Source of the DNA: Halomonas sp. BDJS001
Lineage (GTDB): Bacteria > Pseudomonadota > Gammaproteobacteria > Pseudomonadales > Halomonadaceae
Length of the DNA: 64,000 nucleotides
Reading direction: 5' to 3'
Assembly (NCBI RefSeq): GCF_026104355.1
Contig: NZ_CP110535.1
Location: forward strand, 1,674,001-1,738,000
Within the stretch, counting starts at the first letter, position 1; each line of letters begins with the position of its first letter. Positions 17,907 through 26,493 of this stretch are shown here, piece after piece. Made by a program: the position numbers and the translations under genes. The notes beneath the pieces were generated by a model that was not told where the DNA came from, made no database searches, and saw nothing but the letters and a program-made list of their open reading frames with translations.

Positions 17907-19466
17907 CTAGTCGTTAATAGGCGTTACCGTCGCACCCCGATCTCCGTATACCGCTATGCCTCCGCGTCCTGTGTGCTTGATGAAATACATACTTTTATCG
18001 GCCGCATCAATAAGCTCATCCGCACTGCCAAATCCACCGTCATCCAAACAGGCGATACCGATGGATACGGATACATGAATGGGTTCCTGATCATCGTGAG
18101 CCATCGGTGTTTTTTCCAGACGCTGGGCAATTCGTTTGGCGAATACCTGGGCTGACTGTGCATCTTCATCCGGCAAAACGACCAGAAACTCTTCGCCACC
18201 CCAGCGCCCCGCAAGATCACCGTCACGAACGAGCGACTGTAGCGTTTTGCCAAATTTTTGCAGCACATTGTCGCCCATTTGGTGGCCGTATTGATCGTTT
18301 AGCTTCTTAAAGTGGTCAAGATCAATAAACACTACGGACATGATGCGGGACTGTTGCTGGCACAGGACAAAGCGCTTGTGCATCTGCTCTTCCAGCCAGG
18401 ATCGGTTGGCAAGTCCGGTGAGTACGTCTGTTCGTGAGCGCTCTTCCAACTCATCTTGCCGCTGGCGGAGTGAGGCGAGCTCTACCTGGTGGGTATCCAG
18501 GCGCGCTTTGAGCTGTAGCGTTTGTTGAAACAGTAGTTGCTGAGCCTCAGCCAGTAGCGATTCGTTATTCTGTAGAGGGGGAGCCGTCATCTGCAGCATG
18601 TCCGCCAGTGCTGGTAACTGTTCCTGAATATTCTCCAGCAAATGCCGTAAAGAGATCGTTTGGGCGCTCTGGTAGGTTTCAAACTCCCGCACCACGGCGA
18701 CTAGCGATTGCGCTGGGTGGGACGAGAGCCAGGCATCGGCAATGGGGCCAGATAGCTGAACGCACAGCTTGTCGGGGGTGGTAATGTCGTATTCGCCGTG
18801 GCTGTCGCAGATTCGCTGTGCCAATGGCGTCGGGACTCCCCACTTGGCGGCAAGCCAGGCGCCTACCTGGGAGTGGTCACAGCCAAAGAGCCGCTGTTCC
18901 GACTCCGATAGGTGCCGATGAGAGAGTGCGATTTCCGTATATAGATTGTTGCTCTCTTTAGGGTAGGTCGCCCGTAATGCCATGATGCCAATGTCCTGGA
19001 GCAAGGCGGCCGTAAACACGGGCCCCGCCATGTCAGGGCAGAGATAGACGGCAATGTGCCGTGCTGCTAACGAGGCAATGATGGAACGCATCCATACACG
19101 CTGGTAATGAACGTCAATGCCCCGGTTTTGAAGCAGGCTGAAACTCATTACCGCTGCTAACGTGGTGTCTAAACCCAGGCGGGCCGCTGCTTCCTGGCAG
19201 GCGTATACCTTTGTATGGCTACGCGAGAAAAAGGCGCTGTTGGCAAGGGTAATGATCCGCATGGTCAAGGCGGGATCACGCTCTATCGCATTGGCGTACT
19301 CGTTTACTGACGGGTGCTCAGTACGGGCTATTTTCAAGACGTTGATAGCGACCGATGGCAGACTGGGAAGAGCCGGGCAGTTAATTAGATCTGCTACCAA
19401 AAATGGCGGTAATTCAGTCGATAAGACCAAGTCTTTCGAATTATCACTTGCCTGGATGGCCTGCAT
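17907..19466 (-). CDS. HDOD-GGDEF signalling protein, probable diguanylate cyclase
   Basis: The 519-residue cytoplasmic protein has an HDOD domain (about 25-235, with LPSLPSVAINVLKIA and ALLQDIGIMAL), a Gln/Leu-rich probable coiled coil (about 300-350) and a C-terminal GGDEF domain. The active-site loop is GGEEF at 423-427. An RxxD inhibitory site (R414-D417) lies five residues ahead, so the domain should make cyclic di-GMP and be product-inhibited. HDOD domains are degenerate HD domains that act as regulatory modules and not as phosphodiesterases. The gene is monocistronic and not obviously linked to its neighbours. No membrane or PAS sensor is visible, so the signal is unknown. Confidence 0.92.
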   Translation of the reverse strand: MQAIQASDNSKDLVLSTELPPFLVADLINCPALPSLPSVAINVLKIARTEHPSVNEYANAIERDPALTMRIITLANSAFFSRSHTKVYACQEAAARLGLDTTLAAVMSFSLLQNRGIDVHYQRVWMRSIIASLAARHIAVYLCPDMAGPVFTAALLQDIGIMALRATYPKESNNLYTEIALSHRHLSESEQRLFGCDHSQVGAWLAAKWGVPTPLAQRICDSHGEYDITTPDKLCVQLSGPIADAWLSSHPAQSLVAVVREFETYQSAQTISLRHLLENIQEQLPALADMLQMTAPPLQNNESLLAEAQQLLFQQTLQLKARLDTHQVELASLRQRQDELEERSRTDVLTGLANRSWLEEQMHKRFVLCQQQSRIMSVVFIDLDHFKKLNDQYGHQMGDNVLQKFGKTLQSLVRDGDLAGRWGGEEFLVVLPDEDAQSAQVFAKRIAQRLEKTPMAHDDQEPIHVSVSIGIACLDDGGFGSADELIDAADKSMYFIKHTGRGGIAVYGDRGATVTPIND

Positions 19467-19821
19467 TATTCTCTCCTGGCTCTCGTTGGCTCGCAGCAGC
19501 CCAGCCTCAACTTTTCCATGTCACTTGCCACCTTGGGCAGTGATAATAGAATTCATTCGTTTGTATTAAACCATTTTAGGCGACTAGCTGGTTAAATACC
19601 TACACATAAATGCCTGCAACGTTACACAACTACAGTCAAAAAATACGCTAAGCCACGCTGTTATGTAAGATATTTCTTTGAATTTGGCTATTGGCCATTC
19701 GCCAGGCTGTGCGACTAAAGGGTAAATCATTCTCCCTTTTTTTATTTCCATACAACTACCATACTAGTCATATCAGTTGTGGCCGCTACCGCCACGAACT
19801 TCGCTATCAGGATCAGGCGCA
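19467..19821. other. Intergenic region between divergent HDOD-GGDEF and GntR genes
   Basis: This 355-bp AT-rich gap must hold two divergent promoters. I find no ORF with a ribosome site, no RNA gene and no strong palindrome. A weak symmetry around ACTAGT near 19762 could be an operator for the GntR protein but is not convincing. Confidence 0.5.
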
Positions 19822-20553
19822 ATGCACACAACCTTACAATCGCTATGGCAGGAAACCCGCGATGGAGAATCGGTACGCCAACGGCTATTTCATGTGCTGA
19901 GGCAATCGATTATCCAGATGGTGCTGGCGCCGGGGCAGGCGCTATCGGAGAAGGAGATTGCGAATTTGTTTACGGTTAGTCGCCAACCTGTGCGAGAAGC
20001 ATTTATTCGCCTTTCTGAGTCAGGTTTGGTGGAGGTTCGGCCCCAAAGAGGCACCTATGTGGTGCGCATTTCGCGCCAAGCGGTGCTGGAGGCACGATTT
20101 ATTCGTGAGTCTCTAGAAGTTGCCATTGCTTTAGAGGCAGCTAAACGCACGCTCCCATCGAGCATTTTGATGGAGTTAAACGAACTGATTGAGCGCCAGC
20201 GCAGCTGCATTGAGCGGCAAGATCATGACCGTTTTTTCTTTCTTGATGAGATGTTCCATCGCACCTTGGCAATCTCTACGGGGCAAACCATGGCATGGAA
20301 CGTGATCGAAGATGTTAAAGCACAGTTGGATAGGGTGCGGTATTTGAGTATTCCTGATTCCACACCCATCCCCAAACTGGCAGATCAACATCAGGCCATA
20401 GTGGACGCGATATCTGCTGGGGATACTGAGGCGGCGGAGCAGGCAATGAGTATCCACCAGCGTGAAATACTTCATTCGCTACCTGAACTAGAGCGCCGCT
20501 TTCCAGAATTGTTTGAAAATGTGGGCATCAATGCTCATGCGCTATCTATATAA
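19822..20553 (+). CDS. GntR family regulator, FadR/FCD subfamily (hexuronate type)
   Basis: The 243-residue protein has a GntR winged helix (about 20-85, with LSEKEIANLFTVSRQPVREAF) and a C-terminal FCD domain (about 95-225) carrying metal/ligand residues such as D and H in DEMFHRTLA and ADQHQAIVDAI. ATG 19822 was chosen over the upstream ATG at 19777 because the extra 15 codons have no family likeness. It stands just upstream of the TRAP-mannonate genes on the same strand, and UxuR/ExuR/KdgR-like FCD proteins often control hexuronate genes. It probably responds to a uronate or its product. Confidence 0.85.
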   Translation: MHTTLQSLWQETRDGESVRQRLFHVLRQSIIQMVLAPGQALSEKEIANLFTVSRQPVREAFIRLSESGLVEVRPQRGTYVVRISRQAVLEARFIRESLEVAIALEAAKRTLPSSILMELNELIERQRSCIERQDHDRFFFLDEMFHRTLAISTGQTMAWNVIEDVKAQLDRVRYLSIPDSTPIPKLADQHQAIVDAISAGDTEAAEQAMSIHQREILHSLPELERRFPELFENVGINAHALSI

Positions 20554-20660
20554 AACCCGCTAGACAACAACACAAAAGCAACATAGGCCGCATTACGAAG
20601 GATCAGCCAGAACTGGTTGGTAAATCATCAATAATAAATGAAAGCCTTTAGGAGCCTGAA

Positions 20661-21620
20661 ATGAAACTCACAAAATTACTTCCTGCTGTAGCGCTGATTG
20701 TCGCAAGCCATTCGGCTCACGCCGCTTATCAGCTTAATGTCTCAATAGCGTTGAGTCCTCAAGACCCTATTGCCCAAGCTATGGAAAGTGCTAAACAGAC
20801 AATTGAGGAGCGTTCAGAGGGTGAACTGACCATTCAGATTTTCCCCAATAGCCAGCTTGGTTCTGACGAAGACGTGATCGAACAAATTCGTAGTGGTGCC
20901 AATATCGCTATCTTAGTCGATGCGGGACGTTTGTCGGAGTATCAACCCGAGTTGGGTATCTTGAGTGCCCCTTATTTAGTCGAAGACCATCGCGACTATA
21001 GCCAAATCACAACATCGCCGCTTTACCTGGATTGGGTCGAGGGTCTTGCGGAAAAAAGTGGGTTACGACTGCTCAACTATAACTGGTTTCAAGGGTCACG
21101 GCAGATGCTGACCCAAAATGAAGTAAACACACCAGAGGATTTAAATGGTGTACGGGTGCGCACTATCAACTCCCCTGTATGGGTGAAAACTATTGAAGCC
21201 ATGGGCGCCACTCCGACGCCGCTGCCTTGGTCAGAAGTTTACTCAGCGCTACAGCTAGGTTCGATTGATGGAGCCGAAGCGCAGCTAACTGCGGCTGAAG
21301 GTCAAAACTTGCATGAAGTCATTACTCACGTGGCGCTAACCAATCACATTCATTTGATGACCGGTATTGCGACTTCCGAGCAGTGGTACCAGGCGTTACC
21401 TGAGGAGTTGCGCTCAATTCTCGATGAAGAACTGCTCAATGCTGGCGATGCTGCTAGCCAAGCGACGTCTGACGCCCAAGCTTCGGTGCGCGAGCGGATG
21501 GAGGCGGCTGGCGTTACGTTTTCCGAGGTGGATATGGAAGTATTCCGCGACCGAGTGGGCAGCGTCTATGAAGAGCTAGGTTACGACCAGTACCGTGATC
21601 AGTTACTTTCTTCAGAGTGA
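20661..21620 (+). CDS. TRAP transporter substrate-binding protein (DctP family), hexuronate type
   Basis: The 319-residue periplasmic protein has a Sec signal peptide ending about residue 22 (SHSAHA-AYQ). The DctP fold is shown by IFPNSQLGSDEDVIEQIRSG and by GVRVRTINSPVW, which supplies the arginine that binds the ligand carboxylate. It delivers an organic acid to the DctQM membrane complex. Its partners mannonate dehydratase and fructuronate reductase suggest a hexuronate or aldonate ligand (glucuronate, fructuronate or mannonate); this is inference. TAGGAG precedes the start. A strong hairpin follows the stop. Confidence 0.92.
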   Translation: MKLTKLLPAVALIVASHSAHAAYQLNVSIALSPQDPIAQAMESAKQTIEERSEGELTIQIFPNSQLGSDEDVIEQIRSGANIAILVDAGRLSEYQPELGILSAPYLVEDHRDYSQITTSPLYLDWVEGLAEKSGLRLLNYNWFQGSRQMLTQNEVNTPEDLNGVRVRTINSPVWVKTIEAMGATPTPLPWSEVYSALQLGSIDGAEAQLTAAEGQNLHEVITHVALTNHIHLMTGIATSEQWYQALPEELRSILDEELLNAGDAASQATSDAQASVRERMEAAGVTFSEVDMEVFRDRVGSVYEELGYDQYRDQLLSSE

Positions 21621-21625
21621 GTCTC

Positions 21626-21653
21626 AGCCCTCTGCCTGCTAGGGCAGGGGGCT
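21626..21653. terminator. Hairpin between dctP and dctQ (attenuating terminator or mRNA stabiliser)
   Basis: An 11-bp stem, AGCCCTCTGCC / GGCAGGGGGCT with one T-G pair, encloses a 6-nt loop right after the dctP stop. A T-rich tract with interruptions begins 6 nt later (TTTTGTCTTTT). It probably raises the amount of binding protein relative to the membrane subunits. Confidence 0.65.
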
Positions 21654-21717
21654 TCAGCCTTTTGTCTTTTGCTATTACTTAACTGTCCAAATCCCCTTTT
21701 AGGGGGAGGAACGCTGT

Positions 21718-22212
21718 ATGTGGCATTGGTACGATAAAGGTGAGGAGTGGTTGGCTATTATGCTGCTCGGTGGTACCTCTCTCACCATGTTTGTTAGCTC
21801 GACGGCTAGAGCAATAGGAAATCCTTTTGCAGGGGGCGCTGAACTTGCGCAATTTCTGTTTATTTGGACTGCTGTATTAGGTGCTGATATTACCCTGCGC
21901 CAGGGCGGTCAGGTGAGAATTGATGCGCTTGTCATTCGTTTACCTATTAAATGGCAGCTTCTTATTACCAGTTTGTGCATTGGAATGATGATGCTATTTC
22001 TGGCTCTTTTAATCTGGTATGGCTTTGTTTTAGCGGCTTCAAACTGGCAGCGCCCTATGGGAGTGGCAGGACTTAGTTATGGTTATATCACCCTAGCGCT
22101 TCCTGTCGGGGCATTATTAATGATGCTTTCATTGGTACGGCGCTTGTTCACTAAGGGCGTCATCGGCAGTTTGGTTGCTGACGATGATGATATTGTGGAG
22201 GAGGCGCTATGA
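21718..22212 (+). CDS. TRAP transporter small permease subunit (DctQ family)
   Basis: The 164-residue membrane protein has four predicted helices (about 14-34, 48-66, 83-108 and 121-142). The GGAELAQFLFIWTAVLGADITLRQGGQVRID segment is typical of DctQ. It links the binding protein to the large permease. Its stop overlaps the dctM start by 4 bp. It is preceded by GGGGGAGG and separated from dctP by the hairpin at 21626. Confidence 0.9.
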   Translation: MWHWYDKGEEWLAIMLLGGTSLTMFVSSTARAIGNPFAGGAELAQFLFIWTAVLGADITLRQGGQVRIDALVIRLPIKWQLLITSLCIGMMMLFLALLIWYGFVLAASNWQRPMGVAGLSYGYITLALPVGALLMMLSLVRRLFTKGVIGSLVADDDDIVEEAL

Positions 22213-23498
22213 CGGCAGCTTTGTTATTAGGATTCGGCCTGCTTCTTATGGCGATAGGGATGCCCGTTGCCTTTGCTATTGGAATTGCGGGTTTCTCGTA
22301 TTTTTTATTGCCTGAAACATTTTTACCGACCAGCATTGCCGTCCAACGCATTGTGTCTTCGACACAATCATTTCCACTATTAGCTGTGCCGTTGTTTATT
22401 TTTATCGGCCACCTAATGAACGCCAGCGGTATTACTCCCCGCTTGGTTCACCTTTCTACTCTTTTAGCGGGATGGATGAGCGGTGGTTTAGCCCAGGCCA
22501 GTATCGTGCTGAGCACCTTAATGGGCGGGGTTTCCGGTTCTGCCGTGGCAGATGCCGCAATGCAATCCAGGGTGCTGGGAAAAAGCATGATTAAGGGCGG
22601 CTACTCAGTGGGGTTTACTGGTGCGGTGCTCTCTATTGGAGGGCTAATCACTGCAACCATTCCACCCAGTATCGGCTTGATTCTCTATGGCTATCTGGGC
22701 GAAGTTTCGATAGGGCGACTGTTTATCGCAGGCCTTGTGCCGGGCTTCTTGCTAATGGTGGCGCTGATGGTGACGACTTACATCATGGCCAAACGACGGG
22801 GCTATCAGCCGGTAAGAGAGCGGCTACCAACGGGAAGAGAGGTGCTTAAGGCCCTACGTAGCAGTATCTGGGCAATTCTCTTCCCCGTATGGCTCTTGGT
22901 GGGAATTCGTTATGGACTCTTTACCCCCTCTGAAGCGGGTGCTTTTGCGGTTGCTTATGCCTTGTTGGTGGGCTGCGTAATACACCGAGTAATGGGTGTT
23001 AAAGAGATACTTAATGCCATGCGTGCCAGCGTAAGGGATATTGGCATGATAATGCTGATTATTATGTTCTCAGGCATTATTGGTTATGTCGTCTCTTTTG
23101 AAAGAGTGCCTCAAACAATAGCAGAGCTAACACTTGGCGTATTCTCTAGTCATATCACACTGTTGCTGGCAGTTTCCGTCATACTTGTTTTTCTAGGCAT
23201 GCTGTTAGAAGCCACGGTTGTCGTCATGTTGTTAACCCCCATCTTGGTACCCGTGATTAAAGCCGCGGGTGTTGATCCTGTTCATTTTGGGCTGTTAATG
23301 ATGACGCTGGTTACCTTTGGTGGCATGACGCCTCCCGTGGGGATTTCTATGTATACAGTATGTGGCATTTTACGGTGCTCTTTTTATGACTATAGCCGTG
23401 AGTTACTGCCGTTCGCTTTAGCGGTATTGGTTGTGGTGCTGGGCATTCTCTTCTTCCCCAATATCGTACTTTTTTTGCCTAATTTTCTGCTTGGCTAA
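22209..23498 (+). CDS. TRAP transporter large permease subunit (DctM family)
   Basis: The 429-residue, roughly 12-helix ion-transporter-superfamily protein is the sodium-coupled translocation subunit. Family motifs are present: LMNASGITPRLVHL, GGVSGSAVADAAMQSRVL, IPPSIGLILYG and TFGGMTPPVGISMYTV. It is translationally coupled to dctQ. Downstream lies a 208-bp gap containing a probable uxaC relic, then mannonate dehydratase. Confidence 0.94.
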   Translation: MTAALLLGFGLLLMAIGMPVAFAIGIAGFSYFLLPETFLPTSIAVQRIVSSTQSFPLLAVPLFIFIGHLMNASGITPRLVHLSTLLAGWMSGGLAQASIVLSTLMGGVSGSAVADAAMQSRVLGKSMIKGGYSVGFTGAVLSIGGLITATIPPSIGLILYGYLGEVSIGRLFIAGLVPGFLLMVALMVTTYIMAKRRGYQPVRERLPTGREVLKALRSSIWAILFPVWLLVGIRYGLFTPSEAGAFAVAYALLVGCVIHRVMGVKEILNAMRASVRDIGMIMLIIMFSGIIGYVVSFERVPQTIAELTLGVFSSHITLLLAVSVILVFLGMLLEATVVVMLLTPILVPVIKAAGVDPVHFGLLMMTLVTFGGMTPPVGISMYTVCGILRCSFYDYSRELLPFALAVLVVVLGILFFPNIVLFLPNFLLG

Positions 23499-23531
23499 AT
23501 CTACCTATGACACTCTTATAATAAAGGAACA

Positions 23532-23676
23532 ATGATGAAGGTTAATAATAGTGTTGAGTTAATGGGTAAAAGCATTTCTGTTAGAAAATGAAGTGGCCCA
23601 TCGGATTTATCATAACGGTGAGATGATTCGGGCGGCGTGTTACCACAAAGTTCAGCGCTACCTATTTGAGCGTTAA
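23532..23676 (+). pseudogene. uxaC: Probable internally deleted remnant of uxaC (glucuronate isomerase)
   Basis: AAGGA (23524-23528) is followed by ATG codons at 23532 and 23535. After a one-base shift in the A4 run at 23568-23571 the frame reads AFLLENEVAHRIYHNGEM and ends IRAACYHKVQRYLFER at TAA 23674. The first part resembles the UxaC N terminus (FLL-x2-E-x-A-x-RLYH). The last part resembles its C terminus (ICY-x-NA-x2-YF). The central roughly 400 codons are absent. The position, between hexuronate transport and mannonate dehydratase/fructuronate reductase genes, is where uxaC would belong. The identification rests on remembered family motifs and is moderate; a small unrelated peptide remains possible. 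Confidence 0.5.
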
Positions 23677-23706
23677 CTTCTTTTTACTTCTTGTGATGGA
23701 TTTCTC

Positions 23707-24918
23707 ATGATCATTAGCGATGCATATTTAATCGTAACGTCTCCGGGCCGCAACTTTGTCACGCTGAAAATTGTTACTGAATCAGGCGTGTATGGGATCG
23801 GTGATGCCACCTTAAACGGCCGCGAGCTGTCGGTGGTCGCCTACCTGGAAGAGCATGTATTACCAACACTGATTGGGCGCGATGCTAGCCGCATTGAAGA
23901 TATCTGGCACTACCTTTATCGCGGCGCTTACTGGCGGCGTGGCCCAGTAACGATGACGGCTATTGCGGCAGTCGACGTAGCCCTATGGGACATCAAAGCG
24001 AAGGTTGCGGGCATGCCTCTGTATCAACTGTTGGGTGGCAAGAGCCGTGACCGAGTAATGGTGTATGGCCATGCAACGGGGCGAGATATTGAAGCTTGCC
24101 TGGAAGAGGTTGCCCGCCACGTGGATGAGGGCTACAAAGCCGTGCGCGTTCAGGCGGGTGTGCCAGGCATTGCCAGTATTTATGGTGTCGCCAAAAAAGA
24201 GGGTGAGCCCTATGAACCTGCAGATTCTGATTTGCCCGCAGAGCATGTGTGGAGTACCAGCAAATACTTGAATCATGTACCCAAGCTGTTTGCTGCCGTG
24301 CGTGAACGCTTTGGTGATGATTTACACGTGCTACATGATGTTCATCACCGCCTGACGCCCATTGAGGCCGCCCGTTTAGGCAAAGAAGTTGAGCCCTATC
24401 ATCTATTTTGGCTGGAAGACTGTGTACCGGCTGAGAATCAGGAGGCGTTTGGTCTTATCCGCCAGCACACCACCACGCCATTGGCGGTGGGCGAAGTCTT
24501 TAACAGCCTGTATGACGCCAAAGCGCTAATTGAAAATCAGTGGATCGACTATATCCGCGCCACCCTAACCCATGCCGGGGGGATCACCCATGTACGCCGC
24601 ATCGCCGATTTAGCGGGTCTTTATCACGTGCGTACCGGCTTCCACGGGCCAACGGATCTTTCGCCGGTGTGCCTGGGTGCGGCGATTCACTTTGACACCT
24701 GGGTACCCAACTTCGGCATCCAGGAGTACATGCCGCATACCAGTGCTACTGACGAGGTATTCCCCCACGATTATCGCTTTGAAGATGGGCATTTCATTGT
24801 CGGTGAAAAGCCGGGGCATGGCGTCGATATCGATGAACAGTTAGCCAAGCAGTACCCCTATAAGCGCGCCAGCCTGCCGGTGAATCGGTTGGAAGATGGC
24901 ACTCTATGGCATTGGTAG
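23707..24918 (+). CDS. manD: D-mannonate dehydratase, enolase superfamily (ManD/RspA type)
   Basis: The 403-residue enzyme dehydrates D-mannonate to 2-keto-3-deoxy-D-gluconate. The N-terminal capping domain contains [12 protein letters not shown] and [12 protein letters not shown]. The barrel carries [20 protein letters not shown], a metal-binding DVHHRLTP (about 213-220), ED in [10 protein letters not shown], and the HGPTDLSPV segment typical of ManD. This is the enolase-superfamily enzyme and not the unrelated UxuA. Some family members are low-activity and take gluconate, but the neighbouring fructuronate reductase favours mannonate as the true substrate. Confidence 0.92.
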   Translation: MIISDAYLIVTSPGRNFVTLKIVTESGVYGIGDATLNGRELSVVAYLEEHVLPTLIGRDASRIEDIWHYLYRGAYWRRGPVTMTAIAAVDVALWDIKAKVAGMPLYQLLGGKSRDRVMVYGHATGRDIEACLEEVARHVDEGYKAVRVQAGVPGIASIYGVAKKEGEPYEPADSDLPAEHVWSTSKYLNHVPKLFAAVRERFGDDLHVLHDVHHRLTPIEAARLGKEVEPYHLFWLEDCVPAENQEAFGLIRQHTTTPLAVGEVFNSLYDAKALIENQWIDYIRATLTHAGGITHVRRIADLAGLYHVRTGFHGPTDLSPVCLGAAIHFDTWVPNFGIQEYMPHTSATDEVFPHDYRFEDGHFIVGEKPGHGVDIDEQLAKQYPYKRASLPVNRLEDGTLWHW

Positions 24919-24927
24919 GAGCTATTG

Positions 24928-26394
24928 ATGCAAAAAGTTAACAAGATTTCATGTTCCAGTAGGCAAGCCAATCACATCGCTATTGTCCATCTCGGCCTGG
25001 GCGCTTTTCATCGTGCCCACCAAGCGGTCTATTTAGAGCGTTATCGCCAGCGCAGCGGTGATGGTGAATGGGGCGTTTGCAGTGCTAACCTCCGTTCCAG
25101 CGTTGGTTTAGTCGATGGATTGAGCATGGCAGGGCATCGCTATCATGTAGCGGAGTACGCCGATAGTGAGAACATTACGCTGCGGGAAATCGGTGTGATT
25201 GAAGAGACGCTGTTCTCGGGCCGTGATGGTGCTGGTAACTGGAGCCGAGACCGAGAGGCGCTACTGGCGCGAATGGCCTCTTCAGATACCCGTATCGTGA
25301 CGTTGACGGTGACAGAGAAGGGCTACTTTTTAAATCCCGCGAGCGGTGAGTTAAACGTCGATGACCCAATGATCATCGGTGATATTGCCTTGCCCCAACA
25401 GCCGCGAACGGCCCCAGGACTATTGGTAGAAGCGTTGGCTCAGCGGCGCAAGGCTGGCATTGCCCCCTTTACCGTGCTCTCTTGCGACAATATGCCGGAT
25501 AACGGTAAGCGGACACGCCAGGCGGTGGTGCAACTGGCCGAGCATCGTGACGCAGAACTGGCCAGTTGGATGGCCAGTGAAGTAGCGTTTCCCTGCAGCA
25601 TGGTGGATCGCATCGTCCCCGCCATGACGGATGCCGACTTTGAGCGCTTAGCGGCGCTGGGAGTTTCCGACTCAAATGCGGTGGTATGCGAAGCGTTCTC
25701 GCAGTGGGTGGTTGAAGATAACTTCCCGATGGGACGGCCACGCTGGGAAGCTGACGGCGTTGAGATGGTTGCCGATGTGGCGCCGTTTGAAACCATGAAA
25801 CTACGCATGCTCAACGGTAGCCACTCCTTGCTTGCTTATCTGGGTGCACTTGCAGGTATCGAAACGGTTTATGAAGGCATTAATCACGCCGAACTTCGAG
25901 CGCTGTTGCGTCGCTATATGCTTGAAGAAGCGGCGCCTACACTTGAGATGCCCGAGGGGATCGATTTGGACGCTTATGCTGACTCGCTGCTGGCACGCTT
26001 TGCCAATGACAGTTTGCGTCATCGTCTGCAGCAGATCGCTATGGATGGTAGCCAAAAGCTCCCACAGCGCTGGCTTTCCGGCGCGCTAAAACGTAGCGCC
26101 GCTGGTCAATCATCGCCCTGCGTGGCGTTGGGGATGGCGGCCTGGATTCGCTACACCGCGGGTCAAGACCTACAAGGCAATAGTTACCCCGTGGATGATC
26201 CGCTAGCCAAGCGCTTTGCAGAGCTGCACCAGACGTATGGTCGCGACCCCAGCGCTCTGGTAGCGGCCTATTTAGCTATGGACGATGTGGTGCCTAACGC
26301 ATTGGCGCAAGACGAAGCGTTTGCGCAGGCGGTGCTGGCGGCATATCAAGCGCTAAGCCATGGTGGATTGAGTGAAGCACTAGCGGCGCTATAG
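24928..26394 (+). CDS. uxuB: D-mannonate oxidoreductase (fructuronate reductase), mannitol dehydrogenase family
   Basis: The enzyme (488 residues from ATG 24928; AGGAG 6 nt upstream favours this ATG over TTG 24925) interconverts D-fructuronate and D-mannonate with NADH. Family motifs include HLGLGAFHRAHQAVY near the N terminus (nucleotide binding), VTEKGY, SCDNMPDNG, the FPCSMVDRIVP segment and the C-terminal KLRMLNGSHS-x-LAYLG with its catalytic lysine. It starts 6 bp after manD's stop, so the two form an operon. With ManD it converts fructuronate to KDG. Confidence 0.92.
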   Translation: MQKVNKISCSSRQANHIAIVHLGLGAFHRAHQAVYLERYRQRSGDGEWGVCSANLRSSVGLVDGLSMAGHRYHVAEYADSENITLREIGVIEETLFSGRDGAGNWSRDREALLARMASSDTRIVTLTVTEKGYFLNPASGELNVDDPMIIGDIALPQQPRTAPGLLVEALAQRRKAGIAPFTVLSCDNMPDNGKRTRQAVVQLAEHRDAELASWMASEVAFPCSMVDRIVPAMTDADFERLAALGVSDSNAVVCEAFSQWVVEDNFPMGRPRWEADGVEMVADVAPFETMKLRMLNGSHSLLAYLGALAGIETVYEGINHAELRALLRRYMLEEAAPTLEMPEGIDLDAYADSLLARFANDSLRHRLQQIAMDGSQKLPQRWLSGALKRSAAGQSSPCVALGMAAWIRYTAGQDLQGNSYPVDDPLAKRFAELHQTYGRDPSALVAAYLAMDDVVPNALAQDEAFAQAVLAAYQALSHGGLSEALAAL

Positions 26395-26430
26395 CTCTGT
26401 TAAATAAGCTCTGTTAAATAGTTCCGTTAA
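26393..26430. repeat. Short tandem repeat, period 14, about 2.7 units
   Basis: AGCTCTGTTAAATA is present twice exactly (26393-26406 and 26407-26420) and then as a decayed third copy (26421-26430). It begins at the last base of the uxuB stop and precedes the terminator. Confidence 0.85.
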
Positions 26431-26434
26431 TCGC

Positions 26435-26472
26435 AAAACCCCACTGATCGATTCAATCAGTGGGGTTTTTTA
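26435..26472. terminator. Bidirectional rho-independent terminator between uxuB and the symporter gene
   Basis: CCCCACTGAT and ATCAGTGGGG form a perfect 10-bp stem with a 7-nt loop. It is followed by TTTTTT and preceded by AAAA, so it can serve both converging genes. Confidence 0.92.
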
Positions 26473-26493
26473 TTGCGCACTTATGGCTAACGC

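Noticed and set aside
19752..19790. Palindromic sequence around ACTAGT as GntR operator
   Set aside because: The symmetry is short and there is no second copy near dctP, so it does not meet the standard for a call.
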